A stretch of DNA of 64,000 bases from Shinisaurus crocodilurus. Taxonomy: Eukaryota > Chordata > Lepidosauria > Squamata > Shinisauridae. The stretch is from NCBI GenBank assembly GCA_021292165.1, contig CM037876.1, positions 207,102,200 through 207,166,199 of the forward strand, written 5' to 3'. Shown in pieces: positions 11,497 through 22,932 of this stretch; position 1 is the stretch's first letter, and each line of letters starts with the position of its first letter. The notes beneath the pieces were generated by a model. The model had not been told where the DNA came from and did not search any database. It saw only the letters and a program-made list of their open reading frames with translations. Position numbers and translations under genes: made by a program.

Positions 11497-12951
11497 TATA
11501 ACCATCAACATCCCAGTATTTGAGAAGGATCCCTGTAGCTTCCATCTCAACTTAGCCTCGTTTTGTCAAAGCTGCAGCGTTAGCGGTTTCTAGACAACAG
11601 ATGGTACGAAAGGGCATCTGGCAGCTGTTGTGGTGTCCCTTTAGGATCCAGCACCTCCTCATCCTTCTAACACCGCAGAAGCAGATGGACTGGAAAAGAG
11701 TGGCTAGTGTGGGAGTGTGTATGGTGCAATCCACATGGCTTTCCCACATGGCAGAGGGAATGGTCTCTAAAGATGGCGGTTGCAGGGAATAATAGTTGTG
11801 GTAACAAAGGAACTGAATTTGCTTGTCTTAAAAATCTATGTGAAACCCAGCTTTCTTTGCTTTATTTCAATGTGCCCATCTAATATAGATTTTAACCACT
11901 TTTGTTCATAAGTAGTTCCAGTTAGAAGCCCTTATCCAAAGGCAGCCTATACATACATACATACATACATACATAAAAATTCATAAATAAATGGATGTGC
12001 TGCATGCTGTCCCAAGTACATGCCAATTCTTTGTTATGCTTTTAGCAATAATTACAAATATGGCCAAGTTATTCCAGGTACAAAGGGATCCAAGGGAAGC
12101 ACCTTGGCCTGACCATTTAGCAGGTGCTTAAAGGACAACAGGGTCAGGATGCCCCTTGTGTGGGTCCAAAACTTGGTGGAGAGAGAACAGCTTTCCCCTA
12201 TTTCTAGGTCTTTTTCCTGTTCCTTCTTTCCCTCTCAGGACGGTTGAGTCACAGTATGAAAGAAAATTGTATTTATTAGTCACTCCAAGATGGAAGACAC
12301 TGCTGGCATGGGCTGTATACACTTAGTCCATATTCCTCCTGGACCAAACAGAGCCATTTCCATGGTAGCCGTTGCATCCCCTTACATATCTCCATTGACA
12401 GGGTTTGAAAGAGTGTTTTTGCCTGGGGAGAGAAGCTGGGCAGGAACCTCTTCCTTTCTGCAGGCTTCACTTCAACATCCTCTTAACTGCAATAGCCCCT
12501 TAAATGCCTGCATCTTATGGTTACAGGAATGCTATTGTACTGTCTCTCTTAGTGTACAACAATACCTCCAGAATTTGTCATTTTTAGCAAACCACGGGTT
12601 TGACCTATGTGAACCAAAGCCCCATTTTATCCAATGCATTTTAGCCTCCTGCTTAGGTGACTCCCTGTAACCGCATCTATAATTTAAAAAAGAGAGGATG
12701 TCTCTCAGCACCATAGCGCCTCCTCCAAACCTAGAAACCTGAAACTTGGCATGCATACTAAGGGGACCCTAGCGGTGTGCACCACAGGCTTATTTGTTTT
12801 TTAAAATGCATTAATTAATGTAAATTAATTTAGATGTGTCTCTGAGTTTGAATCCTGCAGTAATATCTTCAGTCACCAGGTGGCAATTATCTGTAACAAG
12901 TGCATAGCTGTGCTGTTGATAGAGTTCGAAGAGGAGAGAAGTAACCTAAGG
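11497..12951. other. Intronic stretch with a short (ATAC)n tract
   Basis: (ATAC)n lies at about 11947-11974. No exon recognised. Confidence 0.4.
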
Positions 12952-13071
12952 CAGTGTTCTCCAACCTTGGGTCCCCAGATGTTTTTGGCCTACAACTCCC
13001 AGCATGCCCCAGCCAGCATGCTGGGAGTTGTAGGTCAAAAACATCTGGGGACCCAAGGTTGGAGAACACTG
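12952..13071. mobile_element. Hairpin hAT MITE 'CAGTGTTCTCC', copy 1
   Basis: A near-perfect palindrome, from CAGTGTTCTCCAACCTTGGG to the complementary end. It is flanked by ACCTAAGG and ATCTAAGG (7 of 8 identical), as expected for an aged hAT duplication. Confidence 0.88.
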
Positions 13072-13324
13072 ATCTAAGGGACACAGTTATACTGCTGTCC
13101 CCTTTCCCCTGCCATGGGGCATACCCTCCTCAGGGGAATAGAATGGGCAGACCCCCCTCCGGGGTGCACCATAGCAGGGGCCTTGCCTAGGGGTACCAGC
13201 AGGCCTGGCTTTGCTCACATGGGGTGGGTTCAAGGTGTCCAGTTCTGACAGCTGCGTATGTTCCCTTGCAGCCTTCATGACAATCCACGTCTGTTTGCTA
13301 GTAAAGAATAATAATGATACTTAG

Positions 13325-13880
13325 CATTTCTGTTGCAATTTAGAGTGTTCAAAGAGCTTCGCCTATATTATCTCAGTAATCCTTAATGGCCATGCTGTAA
13401 AGTAGATTATTATTCCAACATTGGAGTTTAAGTGCTGAGGCTGGCTGGGTGGAGGAACTTGCCTAAGGGCTTCTCTACAGAAGGCATTTATTGTACACTC
13501 ACATGTTGTCATCCTCCAGGGCCTCTCCCATATTTTACAGCCATTTTCGCTGCTTTTTTTAGAGCAAGGAAAATCAGGTATTATTTCCTAATCTCGCTAT
13601 AGGTCACACTATGAGAAGCTTGTGTCTTTTCTCAACGCTGCTATATCACAGTGCTCCCTTGTGGTTGTGAAATGGAATATATAGAAAGGCGGAGAAAGAA
13701 AACCCCCAGAAAAAAAACACGTGTAAAGGACCCGCTCTTAATCCCGCAAAGAAAACAGAAGCCTCGGTAAAGTGGTCGGTTAAAAGCCTCATGTAGTGAA
13801 GCCCTAAGGCTACGTAGCAAGTTCATGGCAGAGGTGAGATTTGACCTGGGGCCATCCTCATTCATAGCTCAGTCTCTTAC
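13325..13880 (-). mobile_element. MIR-like SINE interrupted by a MITE
   Basis: ATTATCTCAGTAATCCTTAA, GGAACTTGCCTAAGG and then, after 13804, CTACGTAGCAAGTTCATGGC and GAGATTTGACCTGGGG follow the order of an antisense MIR/CORE-type SINE. The run is split by the insertion at 13467-13804. Confidence 0.6.
13467..13804. mobile_element. MITE with TAA target duplication (PIF/Harbinger-like)
   Basis: The terminal repeats GGGCTTCTCTACA and TGTAGTGAAGCCC are flanked by TAA at 13464-13466 and 13805-13807. Removing the 338-bp element and one TAA restores a continuous MIR-like SINE, which supports the ends. The three-base TAA duplication is typical of PIF/Harbinger. Confidence 0.8.
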
Positions 13881-13977
13881 AGCACAATCCTATACACATC
13901 TGCACAGAACTAAGTCTAATTGAGTTCAATAGTTCTTACTCTCAGGTAAGTGTGTGTACAGGATTACAACCCTGAGT
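13881..13977. mobile_element. Palindromic 'AGTAAG' MITE
   Basis: A CAATCCTATACACATCTGC arm, a central AATTGAGTTCAATAG and a GTGTGTACAGGATTAC arm. Relatives occur near 32678, 42590, 45000, 62355 and 63725. Confidence 0.6.
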
Positions 13978-14631
13978 CACTACACTAGCTTCCAGTACTC
14001 AATTGTTCTCGCACTTGCCAGATCAAGGAGATCATCTTAAATACTTTGCTCTCTGTACAGAAGCGACTCAACCTTTTAGTTCACCTATTTTAAAAAGCAT
14101 TAGCAACCCACATCTGCATTGTGTGTTGTCGCCCCCCCCCCGCTGTGTTCCCATTTTGTTTTTGAAAAAATATCATTCGTATTGAGAACGCACTGAGCAT
14201 TTCCCAAAGCCCAGCTTCCAGATTAAAACTAATGAAAGGGGGAAAAAACCACAAGGAATGCTGCCAGATCAAATTAATGCCAGCTGGACCATTGTGAGCT
14301 GCTAAGCTGAGTGATGAGCTCCCCAGCTTTTGCTCATTTTGTCTATTACATCTCCTAGAGATATCTTTTCTCTTTCGCAGGATGGGCTTGAAAGCTATCT
14401 TTGCGTGGCCTCTTCCAGGGAGGGCAAGTAAATAATGTACTCATTCCCTGCCAGAGACGTCTTCTAGCCATGAAGAACTGGATCAGAAAATGTGTTGCTT
14501 CAGCAGTTCATACTGTCGGATCATCTCCATATCAACATGATCTACTGCATTCTCCTGTTTTGCAGCTCCCCACTTTTCCCTTCCTGAACAGCAAAGTCTA
14601 GACTTATGTTCCATTGTGCCATGGCTATCAC

Positions 14632-14790
14632 GCCAGTGCGGTAAAGCAGATATTGTGCTGGATCTGGACTAAGAAGACATGGGTTCAAATCTTCTCCCAC
14701 CCATATAGCTTATTAGGCAAGTTTAGGTAAGTCACTCACTGTCTCTCAGCCTAACCTCCCTCACAAGGTTGTTATGAGGATGAAACAGGA
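14632..14790 (+). mobile_element. Old tRNA-headed SINE remnant
   Basis: CCAGTGCGGTAAAGCAG, GACATGGGTTCAAATC and CAGCCTAACCTCCCTCACAA follow the order of the Sauria-type SINE but are diverged. Confidence 0.6.
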
Positions 14791-15317
14791 GGACACACCC
14801 ATGATACCGTCCCATGTTCCTTGGAGAAAAATTGGAACCAAAATAGAAAGTGATCGATTATGGGGTCTGGAAACAAATTTACAAAATCACCAGCATAGAA
14901 CCACCCATTAACAAATAGACAAATATGAAATGATTGGGGGAAATCCACCCCTTTACCACTCAGAGTTAGACTGAAAGTAGAGGTGACTAGACTGGTTTGG
15001 TTATTTCTGTGCCTGCACGCCAATCATGTATAAAAGTGCGTGTGTAGCTAATTTGTACATGAAAAGAGACACACGCATGAAGAGAACTGAACCTTCCCAC
15101 CCTACTTTCCTCATGTACTTTTCTCCCAGCCCTACTCTAATCCAGTCACCTATGAAGCTTCCTGACAATAGGAACAATTCAACAATGGAACCAATGACCT
15201 TGAGGGGTGGTGGGCTCTCCATCACTGGAGGACTTCGAGCAGAGACTATTTGTTGGAGATGCTCTCGCTCTGATTTCCTGCATCAAGCAATGGCCTACAA
15301 GTCTCCTTCCAACTCTA

Positions 15318-15462
15318 TGGCCTGGTTCGCACATAATGACAACCTAGAGTATGGGTTAAGTATGGGTTGTCATTGAATCGTGGGAAGTTGTTGAATTGTG
15401 GGTTGTCATTACATGCAAACCCTACACTATGGTTTAACCATGGGTTGTTAACCATGAACAAG
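15318..15462. repeat. 'GGGTTGTCAT' hairpin repeat, diverged
   Basis: Alternating GACAACC and GGTTGTCATT motifs, with GGTTCGCACATAATGAC at the edge. Related to 46376-46556 and 61985-62160. Confidence 0.5.
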
Positions 15463-15465
15463 AGC

Positions 15466-15530
15466 GCTGGCTGGGGATGCTGGGAGCTGTCAGACTTTTT
15501 TCTGTCTAAACATGCATAGGATTACGCCTT
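15466..15530. mobile_element. Half of a 'GGGYGCAATCC' MITE
   Basis: Only the right arm is present: GATGCTGGGAGCTGTCAGAC, TTTTTTCTGTCTAAACATGC and GGATTACGCC. Confidence 0.7.
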
Positions 15531-16406
15531 TAAAGAGCTTCTTAATTCTAAACAAAGATAAAAGTCCAAACTATTCTGTTAGGCAGCTTGGCTTCTGCAA
15601 AGTAACTGTAGAAACTCTCTGCACTTTTGACTGTACTGTTGTCAGGAAATCCTTACACACTTACTCAGAGGAAGTAAGTCTCCTTGACCTCAGTGTACTT
15701 CTGAGTGAACAAGTTGAGGACGAGATGATCAGCATCCTTGAAAACACATTTTAAAAAATGATCCAAACAGCTCTCATTTGGAACTAATCATGTCAGAACT
15801 GACTTACGTTGTGTTGCTCAAAAGACTGCCCCAACTGGCATACGGAAAGTCCCAGTGCTGATCCTTAAAGACAATCCAAACACTCACTGTCAGAAGCAGT
15901 TCTCCCACACTTTTCCATCTCAGGTTTCATATCAAGTGTCACGTGCTTGAACACACCATGGCTTGATAATCAGACGCACCACGCTGATTTGCTACCTCAG
16001 ATGGAAGGCCCATTGTCTCCCTGAGGCGATCTATTTTGAGAAAGTGTGGAATTTTCATACAGGGGGCATTTGCCGCTTCCCATGTGAAAACTGAGGTGGA
16101 GCAGGTCCATGAAAGGACTGTACCACTTCGGACAGTGAGAATGTGGATTGATCCTCAGTGTAAGATACATCCAGACAGACAGGGGTTGTTGTTTTTTTGT
16201 TTAATCTGTTGCTGATAAGTCACAGATGGGTTGAGGGCTGTCACACGCCATCCTGCTACTACTTTCTCAGCTTTTACATAATTCGTCTGGACAGGTCAAA
16301 CATTATTCCTCTTCCCAGCCAATGTCCTATTCTTCCTCCCCATCCCCACAGATGCTTATAAAACTTTGCACCCTAATACTGATCTCTACTCATTTACACA
16401 GACACC
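15531..16406. other. Intronic stretch, no feature recognised
   Basis: No exon or repeat end supported. Confidence 0.35.
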
Positions 16407-17279
16407 TTGTTACATTATATCTTTGGTAATTTGGGCAGCCTGGGGATTCTGCTCGTGTACCGTCCACCCCGCTGCACGACAGACTCCCTGGCCGAGGTGC
16501 TGGAGGTGGTCTCCGATGTGCGTGTGTTGTCCCCCAGGCTAGTGGTGCTGGGGGACTTCAACGTGCATTCGGGGGCTTCCCTCACTGGGGCACCTCGGGA
16601 CTTTATGGAGACCATGGCTTCCTGGGAGCTGCACCCTGTATTAACTGGACCTACCCATGTAGCCGGTCGTGCACTGGACTTGGTTTTTGTTTCCGGAGAG
16701 GGTGGAAATGATCTGGAGATCGGGGGTATATCCACCACCCCCTTGTCATGGTCAGATCACTATCTGGTGGGGTTGGATTTCTCGGTGCCACAACCCCTCT
16801 GCAGGGGTGAGGGACCTATTAGAATGGTCCGCCCCAGGCGTCTTATGGATCCGGATGGATTCCTGAACGCGCTTGGGGAATTGGAGCACACAAACGGTAG
16901 CTCGGTCGAGACCCTGGTGGATGACTGGAATGCTGCAATCACCAGGGCATTAGACCGAGTTGCCCCGAAGCGCCCTCTTCGCCTAAACAGAGCTCGCGCG
17001 GCGCCATGGTTCACTCCGTCGCTGCGAGCTCTGAAACAAGAGGTGAGAAGGCTAGAGCGCCGATGGCGAAATTCCCGCTCCGAAGACGATCGAACACGGG
17101 TTAGAGCTGCATCTTCAGCCTACCGGGTGGCGGTGAAGGCAGCAAAAAGAATTTCTATGCTGCCTCCATTGCGTCTGCAGAGTGCTGCCCCAGGAGGCTG
17201 TTCCAAGTGGTCCGGAGTCTGGTCGGTCCAGTCGCTCCGGACCCACTGGAACAGTCAAAAGCCTCCTGTGAGGCTTTAG
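16407..17279 (+). pseudogene. LINE endonuclease C-terminal part
   Basis: The open reading includes ILLVYRPPRC, LVVLGDFNVHSGA and SWSDHYLVGLDFSV, which are conserved blocks of the apurinic-type endonuclease of CR1/L2 LINEs. The GDFN and SDH motifs are visible and the N-terminal catalytic part is missing. It changes frame relative to the RT between about 17160 and 17280, so the polyprotein is broken by one frameshift. Inactive in this copy. Confidence 0.85.
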
Positions 17280-18958
17280 CGAAGCACTTCGCAGATAAAA
17301 TCGATCGGATTAGGAGTGGGATATCGTACGTCGTGGACACAGGGAGTGAGCGGGAGGAGGCCAATGGCAGACCGGTTTTGTGGGATCGGTTTCGGCTTCT
17401 TCCTTCTGATGAAGTGGACAAGGTGCTTTCATCTGTGAGGCCGACCACCTGCTTGCTTGACCCTTGCCCATCCTGGCTCATCATGAGCTGCAGGGAGAGA
17501 CTGGGTGAGGGGATCAAGGCGGTGGTGAATGCCTCCCTCGAGGAGGGAGTGATGCCATCAGCCCTCAAGGAGGCAGTAATAAGACCGCTTCTAAAGAAGC
17601 CCTCCTTGGATCCCCAGGATTTAAACAACTTTCGCCCAGTCTCCAATTTACCATTTCTGGGCAAGGTGATCGAGCGGGTGGTGGGTGCTCAGTTGAAGGC
17701 ACACTTGGATGAAGCCGATTATTTGGATCCGTGCCAGTCGGGCTTCAGGTCTGGACATGGGACGGAGACGGCCTTGGTCGCCTTGGTGGATGATATGAGG
17801 AGGGCTTTGGATAGGGGCGAATGCTCCTTTCTAGTCCTCCTCGATCTCTCAGCGGCTTTTGATACCGTTGACCACGGTATCCTCCTGGACAGTCTGGAGG
17901 GGTTGGGCTTAGGAGGCACTGTATTGCAGTGGTTCCGGTCCTTCCTCTCTGGAAGGTATCAGAGGGTAGTTCTCGGGGAGGAGGCTTCGGACCCTCGGCT
18001 GCTCACTTGTGGAGTGCCGCAGGGTTCCATCCTCTCCCCGATGTTATTCAACATCTACCTCAAGCCGCTGGGAGCTATCATCAGGAGGTTTGGGGTGCAG
18101 TGTCATCAGTATGCGGATGACACGCAGCTCTACCTCTGTTTTAAGTCCTCACCGAGGTTGGCCGTTGAAACCCTGTCCAAGTGCCTGGAGTCAGTGGCTG
18201 GCTGGATGGGAAGGAATATGCTGAAGCTGAACCCCGACAAGACCGAGGTACTTCTGGTGGGGGACAAGGGAAGGTTAGGGGATGTTGACCTGGTGCTGAA
18301 TGGGGTACATCTACCCCTGAAGGACCAGGTCCGCAGCTTGGGGGTCATTCTAGACTCCCAGCTGTCCATGGAGGCTCAGGTGGCAGCTGTGAGCCGGGCG
18401 GCGCTGTATCAACTCCATCTGATACGGCAGCTGCGCCCCTACCTTCCTAATCACCTGCTCCCATCAGTGGTTCATGCCTTGGTCTCCTCTCGCCTAGACT
18501 ACTGTAATGCGCTCTACGTGGGGTTACCCTTGAAGACGGTCCGGAAGCTTCAGCTGGTACAGAACGCGGCGGCTCGCCTGATTAAGGGCAGCCGCCGGCG
18601 TGATCACATCACGCCAGTGCTTAAAGAGTTGCACTGGCTACCAGTTGCTTGCCGAGCCGAATTCAAGGTGTTGGTTTTGACCTTTAAAACCCTACACGGC
18701 TCCGGCCCAGCTTATCTCAAGGAGCGCCTCCAGCAACATCAAGTAGGCCGCTCAACAAGGTCTGCCACGGACGGCCTTCTCCTTATCCCATCAGCCAGAG
18801 CAGCCAGGCTGGTGGGGACTAGGAAGAGGGCCTTCTCTGTGGCGGCCCCCACATTATGGAACTCCCTCCCTAGTGACCTTCGCCATGCCCCCTCCGTGAT
18901 GAGCTTCCGCCGTGCATTAAAAACATGGCTGTTCAGGCGGGAATATGGGGTGGGTTAG
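17207..18958 (+). pseudogene. LINE reverse transcriptase, open for 583 codons
   Basis: RT blocks occur in order: NFRPVSNLPFLGKVIERVV, DPCQSGFRSGHGTETALVAL, LLDLSAAFDTVDH, then CGVPQGSILSPMLFNIYL (GVPQGS from residue 269), and HQYADDTQLYL with the YADD active site at residues 302-305. Later LDYCNALYVGLP and RRDHITPVLKELHWLPV are typical L2/CR1 C-terminal blocks. The frame is free of stops to 18958. Together with the frameshifted endonuclease part this is a relatively young copy that cannot be autonomous because its 5' end is gone. Confidence 0.93.
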
Positions 18959-19103
18959 GTTTTTAATGAGACTTTTTAAATATTGTTTTAATTATTATAT
19001 TTTATTGTGTTTTATTGTATTTTAATTGTACATCGCCCAGGGTGGCCGGGTGACCGGCCAGATGGGCGATTGATAAATGTAATAAATAAATAAATAAATA
19101 ATT

Positions 19104-20351
19104 TCTTTAAGCAGAAACTAAACCTGGCTATTTCACAATCCCCTCCAAGGCATCCACCTCCCACATTCCACCACTCCAAGAAGCACCAATTTATTGGGGT
19201 GTATATCAGAGCTGGAAATGGGAAGAGAAAAAAGGGGATGGTTGAGTTCCAAGTTAGGCCAGGCTCAATTACAGCTGTTGAAAAGAACTGGAAACGAGAC
19301 GGATTGCATCCCATCATACTTTTGAGTGCTGGTAATTGGGCAACATCAGCCTCTACCGAGAGGAGGTGTGAGGTGGGATGTAAAAGCTGAGCTTACAATT
19401 CTGAGAGGAGAAGCATGTATGTACATGAAACTGCTTTTTGCAGTGGGAAGCAATGCATAAATAAATGGAATACATTAAATAAAATTCCACTAGGACTGCA
19501 AGACACAGAAGGTAAATTCAACAGGATGAGACAAGATTGTGAGTAGAAACCCTCTGCAGACACAGGAAGGTCTTTCAAGAAGCTGCATGCTTGGGGGTGT
19601 TGGGGGCAGGGCTTTCATGTACCCCTCTGCCCCCTACAGTTTTAGCCCTCATGTGTGCAGGTAAATGCCTGCATAGGGCTAGCATTTCCTGAATAAATCA
19701 TGTAGATAATCCAAGCCAGTCATGGATGTTACAGTGAATCAGATACAGTAGTATCATTCTGCAGTGTAGCCAATCAGATTTGGCTACATTATGACATCAC
19801 TGAGGGCCAATCAAATGCATAGGTAGGTTAGAAGAAAGCTGTTTGTTCTTAAGGTATCTAGAGCATTTAAGGCTTTAAAAAGGTCAAAACCAGCACTTTC
19901 GTTGCCAGTTTGCTTCTGGGCCCAATTCAGTGCTGGGTAATACAAACACCATAGTGAAGTCTGGATGGGGGTGGGGGTGCGGGTGGAGGAGAAAAGTTTC
20001 TAATCACAGTCAACATTTTTCCACAAGATAAATATTTGCCAGTGCACCTGGTATTTCAAATTGATACTAATAGAAATACAACAAGTCTTGGGTGCACATT
20101 TCAGTGTTTTAAAAGACCCAAGCTGAGTGGAAGTTACTATCAGTTAGTTTGACCAAAAACATGACATAATGGTTGTGTTGTAGGCAAAAAGAACAGATAC
20201 CGGTAGCTATATGGGGCCATTAGAAACTGCAGACTGGGAGTTTCCATCATGCAAAGCAACCTCTCTCTTCCCCCTCTCCCCTTTTTGTTGTTCTTTTTTG
20301 CTTAACCGCCAGACTGAAGATGACTTCTGGTAACTTGAAGTAGCTTGCGAT
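19104..20351. other. Intronic stretch, no feature recognised
   Basis: No exon or repeat end supported. Confidence 0.35.
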
Positions 20352-20612
20352 TTTTATTTTATTTATTTATTTATTTATTTATTTTATTATATTTATACCC
20401 CGACTTTTTTCCTGCAAGGAACCCAAGACGGTTTACATAATCCTCCTCCCCCCCTCCATTTTATCCTCACAACAACCCTGTGAGGTAGGTTAGGCTGAGA
20501 GTCAGTGCCTGGCCCAACGTCACCCAGTGGGTTTCATGGCTGAATGGGGACTAGAACCCAGATCTTCCGAGTCTCAGTCCAACACTCTCACCACTACGCC
20601 ACACTGGCTCTC
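20352..20612 (-). mobile_element. Sauria/Squam1-type SINE
   Basis: Antisense copy: (ATTT)n, TATACCCCGACTTTTTTCC, ACAACCCTGTGAGGTAGG, GACTAGAACCCAGATC and CCACTACGCCACACTGGCTC. It is followed by a short direct duplication of ATCCTAAGTATTGGTTT (near 20614 and 20638). Confidence 0.92.
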
Positions 20613-20659
20613 CATCCTAAGTATTGGTTTTTGATCGATCCTAAGTATTGGTTTCTTAA

Positions 20660-22728
20660 CCCTATATGTAATTTTTGCTTTGCCTTCCAAAACATAATCT
20701 TTTCATTGCAGTCTGACATTTAATACTGTTATATAAACACGGGTTTTGTTGTTTTTAAAGAGTGGAACTTTATTGATGAATTTCATTTCTGTACGCCGCT
20801 AGAAATAATGAGTCTGTTGTGGGTGGCCAGCAGTGAGAGATTTACCTGGAGGATGGCTGCTCCATTTTGGCAGACCCCTCCAATGCCTGTGAGAAAAATA
20901 GTATCAGCTGTACTAGCACAAATTGCTCCCATCCATACAGAGTCTCCTGTGACAGGGTGATCAGCACTGCATTAATATAGACTGAGAATGTTCCTCACAG
21001 TATCTTTGCGGTCAGTCTGCAGATGTGCTACTTTTAGCAATGGACCAGATTCAAGTGCGGTAAAGCACTGCTCCTTCAGAGCACCACAATTAATGCTAAT
21101 CTTCAGACCAGTCAGGCGGTAGTATGAGGCCCTTCTCAATAATCATGGCTGACTGCAAATGCTATTTACTTATGTCCTCGGGCAGAGCACCATTTCTTTA
21201 CAAATGTTAATGAAATTACTTACAAATAGAAGTTGTGGGAACTTTCAGCAATAATATCTTTAATGTGCATAGAAGCTCTCCTTAAAGCTCCTATTGTGCT
21301 AGGCAATGGTTTTTCCTAAGGATTCCAACCTAATTAGACAGGACAGATGCAGGAAGGAAATGTCATTTTGCATCCAGAGAAGTGAGTCAGTGAGAAATGA
21401 AAAGACATATCCAGGATGTTACAGTTAAGAATTAAAGTTAAGGATTTGCAATGAAACGGACACCTTCTCTGGATCATAAAAGTTACATCCTCAAGATAGA
21501 CTGTTTTGTTCTGTTAGAAATGTCCACTGCCCATGTCTTATTGCCAGATAGCCATGGTTCTTAGGTTTTGAGTTGGTCCTCCTCAGGGAAATATTGTCAA
21601 GTGCCATGCATCTCAAAACCACGGGTCACAAGATAAACCAAGGGAAAAGGACTCCCCTCTCCATGACAAAGGCTGGTGGGGAAATTTCAAATGCACCACC
21701 ATCCCCTGAGACTGCGACTGGGAACTGCAGACACTATACCCCAGAGAGAGTCTCTACCACCCGGAGCTGCTATCATTTCCCATTTTACAGTATGCAACTT
21801 CCTTTTTACTGTTCAGTTAAGCTGGCATTTGTATACCTGACCTTGCTGAATATACAGACTGGGGTGGTTTTTTTTTTTAAATCCTTCCTGAGTTTGCTGG
21901 GTCAAACATTGCAAGCGACAACACCCACCCACAGCCCACAGATTCATCATTCCTACTGAGTTCCTCTTATGCCCCACCTTGTACATTTCTTGATTAGAGT
22001 GACCCATCTCCTTATCCACCCAAACAGGCCAATATCAGATGCTACACGCCCCAGTCCTTGATTGTCTGAGCTTCTGCATCCATTCCTCCACCCAGCATCA
22101 TATGGCCATGTGCGGGGGTGGCTCTATATTTGGGGTGAATGGGGCTATGATCCCCCGCCTATCCCCATCCACTTGTAGCAGAGAGATCCCCCACAACCAG
22201 GTACATTTGCTCCAATGCATGGAGTGCGGCTTCTGATTGCCATGCACGATCTTCTCTTGTTCAATATTTTGTTGCCAGAGGAGGACATCTGCCTTGCTCT
22301 CTGCCCCACCAACCCTGATGGGCACCAGCCGCCACTGGCCAAGTGTCCCATCTTTTGCCTTTCCTATCTGTCCCCTTCACACAAGCTACATGTGACTATT
22401 GCCTGCTCAACTTCCAATTTGGTCTTGCAATACTTATGCTCAGGAAGACCCCAATAGTTGCTCTCTTGACCCAGAAATAATTGTTGGGGTATGCAGTCAA
22501 GGTTTTAACTAACAGAACATCTACTATGAGAACTGCTACCAGAAAGGGAATCCTGTTGAAAACCTGAATTTATGCAGATTTCCCCCCTCCCTTTAAATTT
22601 CAGTACCAGATTCTTCCAAAATTAGACCCCAGGCAGCTGTCAAAACTGCACTGCTGCCTGCGAAAAGCCTGTTGCTTTCTCCTCCAAGGACGCTTGATAC
22701 AAGCTGTCAAGTTCAGCATCACACTTAC
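20660..22728. other. OSBPL5 intron after the PH exon, no feature recognised
   Basis: Small stop-free segments occur, but none fits the expected next OSBPL5 exon. Confidence 0.4.
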
Positions 22729-22932
22729 CTTCACAGCCCAAATTGACTGATCCAGAGGATGAAAGAGTTTGAAGCAGAAGCCGTCTTTTTTGGAAGGTCT
22801 CTCAATCAGCTCACAAGAATGTAGCAAGATGGTGCCCACCCACTGCCCAACCTTTGGTGTTTTATAGATCAGCAACACTCCAGGTTTCAGCACACACCAC
22901 AACTTGGTCCAGCTTTTCAGAGTTCCACGAAT
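22729..22932 (-). CDS. OSBPL5: OSBPL5 coding exon 5 (PH domain core)
   Basis: This is a 204-base, 68-codon phase 0-0 exon. It starts IRGTLKSWTKLWCVLKPGVL, includes KVGQWVGTILLHSCELIERP and KKDGFCFKLFHPL, and ends QSIWAVK. The acceptor is TTCTTCAG and the donor AAG|GTAAGT. It encodes most of the PH beta-barrel of ORP5, including the strand 1-2 loop (K-S-W-T-K) and basic positions that contact phosphoinositide headgroups. The next exon should begin GPKGES and finish the PH domain with its C-terminal helix. I could not find it between here and position 1. Confidence 0.95.

Larger units (their letters stand above)
16407..19103 (+). mobile_element. L2-like LINE, 5'-truncated, nearly intact RT
   Basis: A non-LTR retrotransposon copy of about 2.7 kb containing the C-terminal endonuclease, the reverse transcriptase and the 3' UTR. 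It ends in GGTGGCCGGGTGACCGGCCA, GATGGGCGATTGATAAATG and (AATA)n. The 5' end is truncated inside the endonuclease. The short A/T tandem-repeat tail and the RT wording suggest the L2 branch of the CR1/L2 group. Target duplications were not found. Confidence 0.93.

Noticed and set aside
20846..20966. Minus-strand stop-free segment with acceptor-like and donor-like ends (CAG|GTAAAT)
   Set aside because: The best acceptor gives 121 bases, not a multiple of three, and would break the OSBPL5 frame. The reading does not match the expected next exon (G-P-K-G-E-S).
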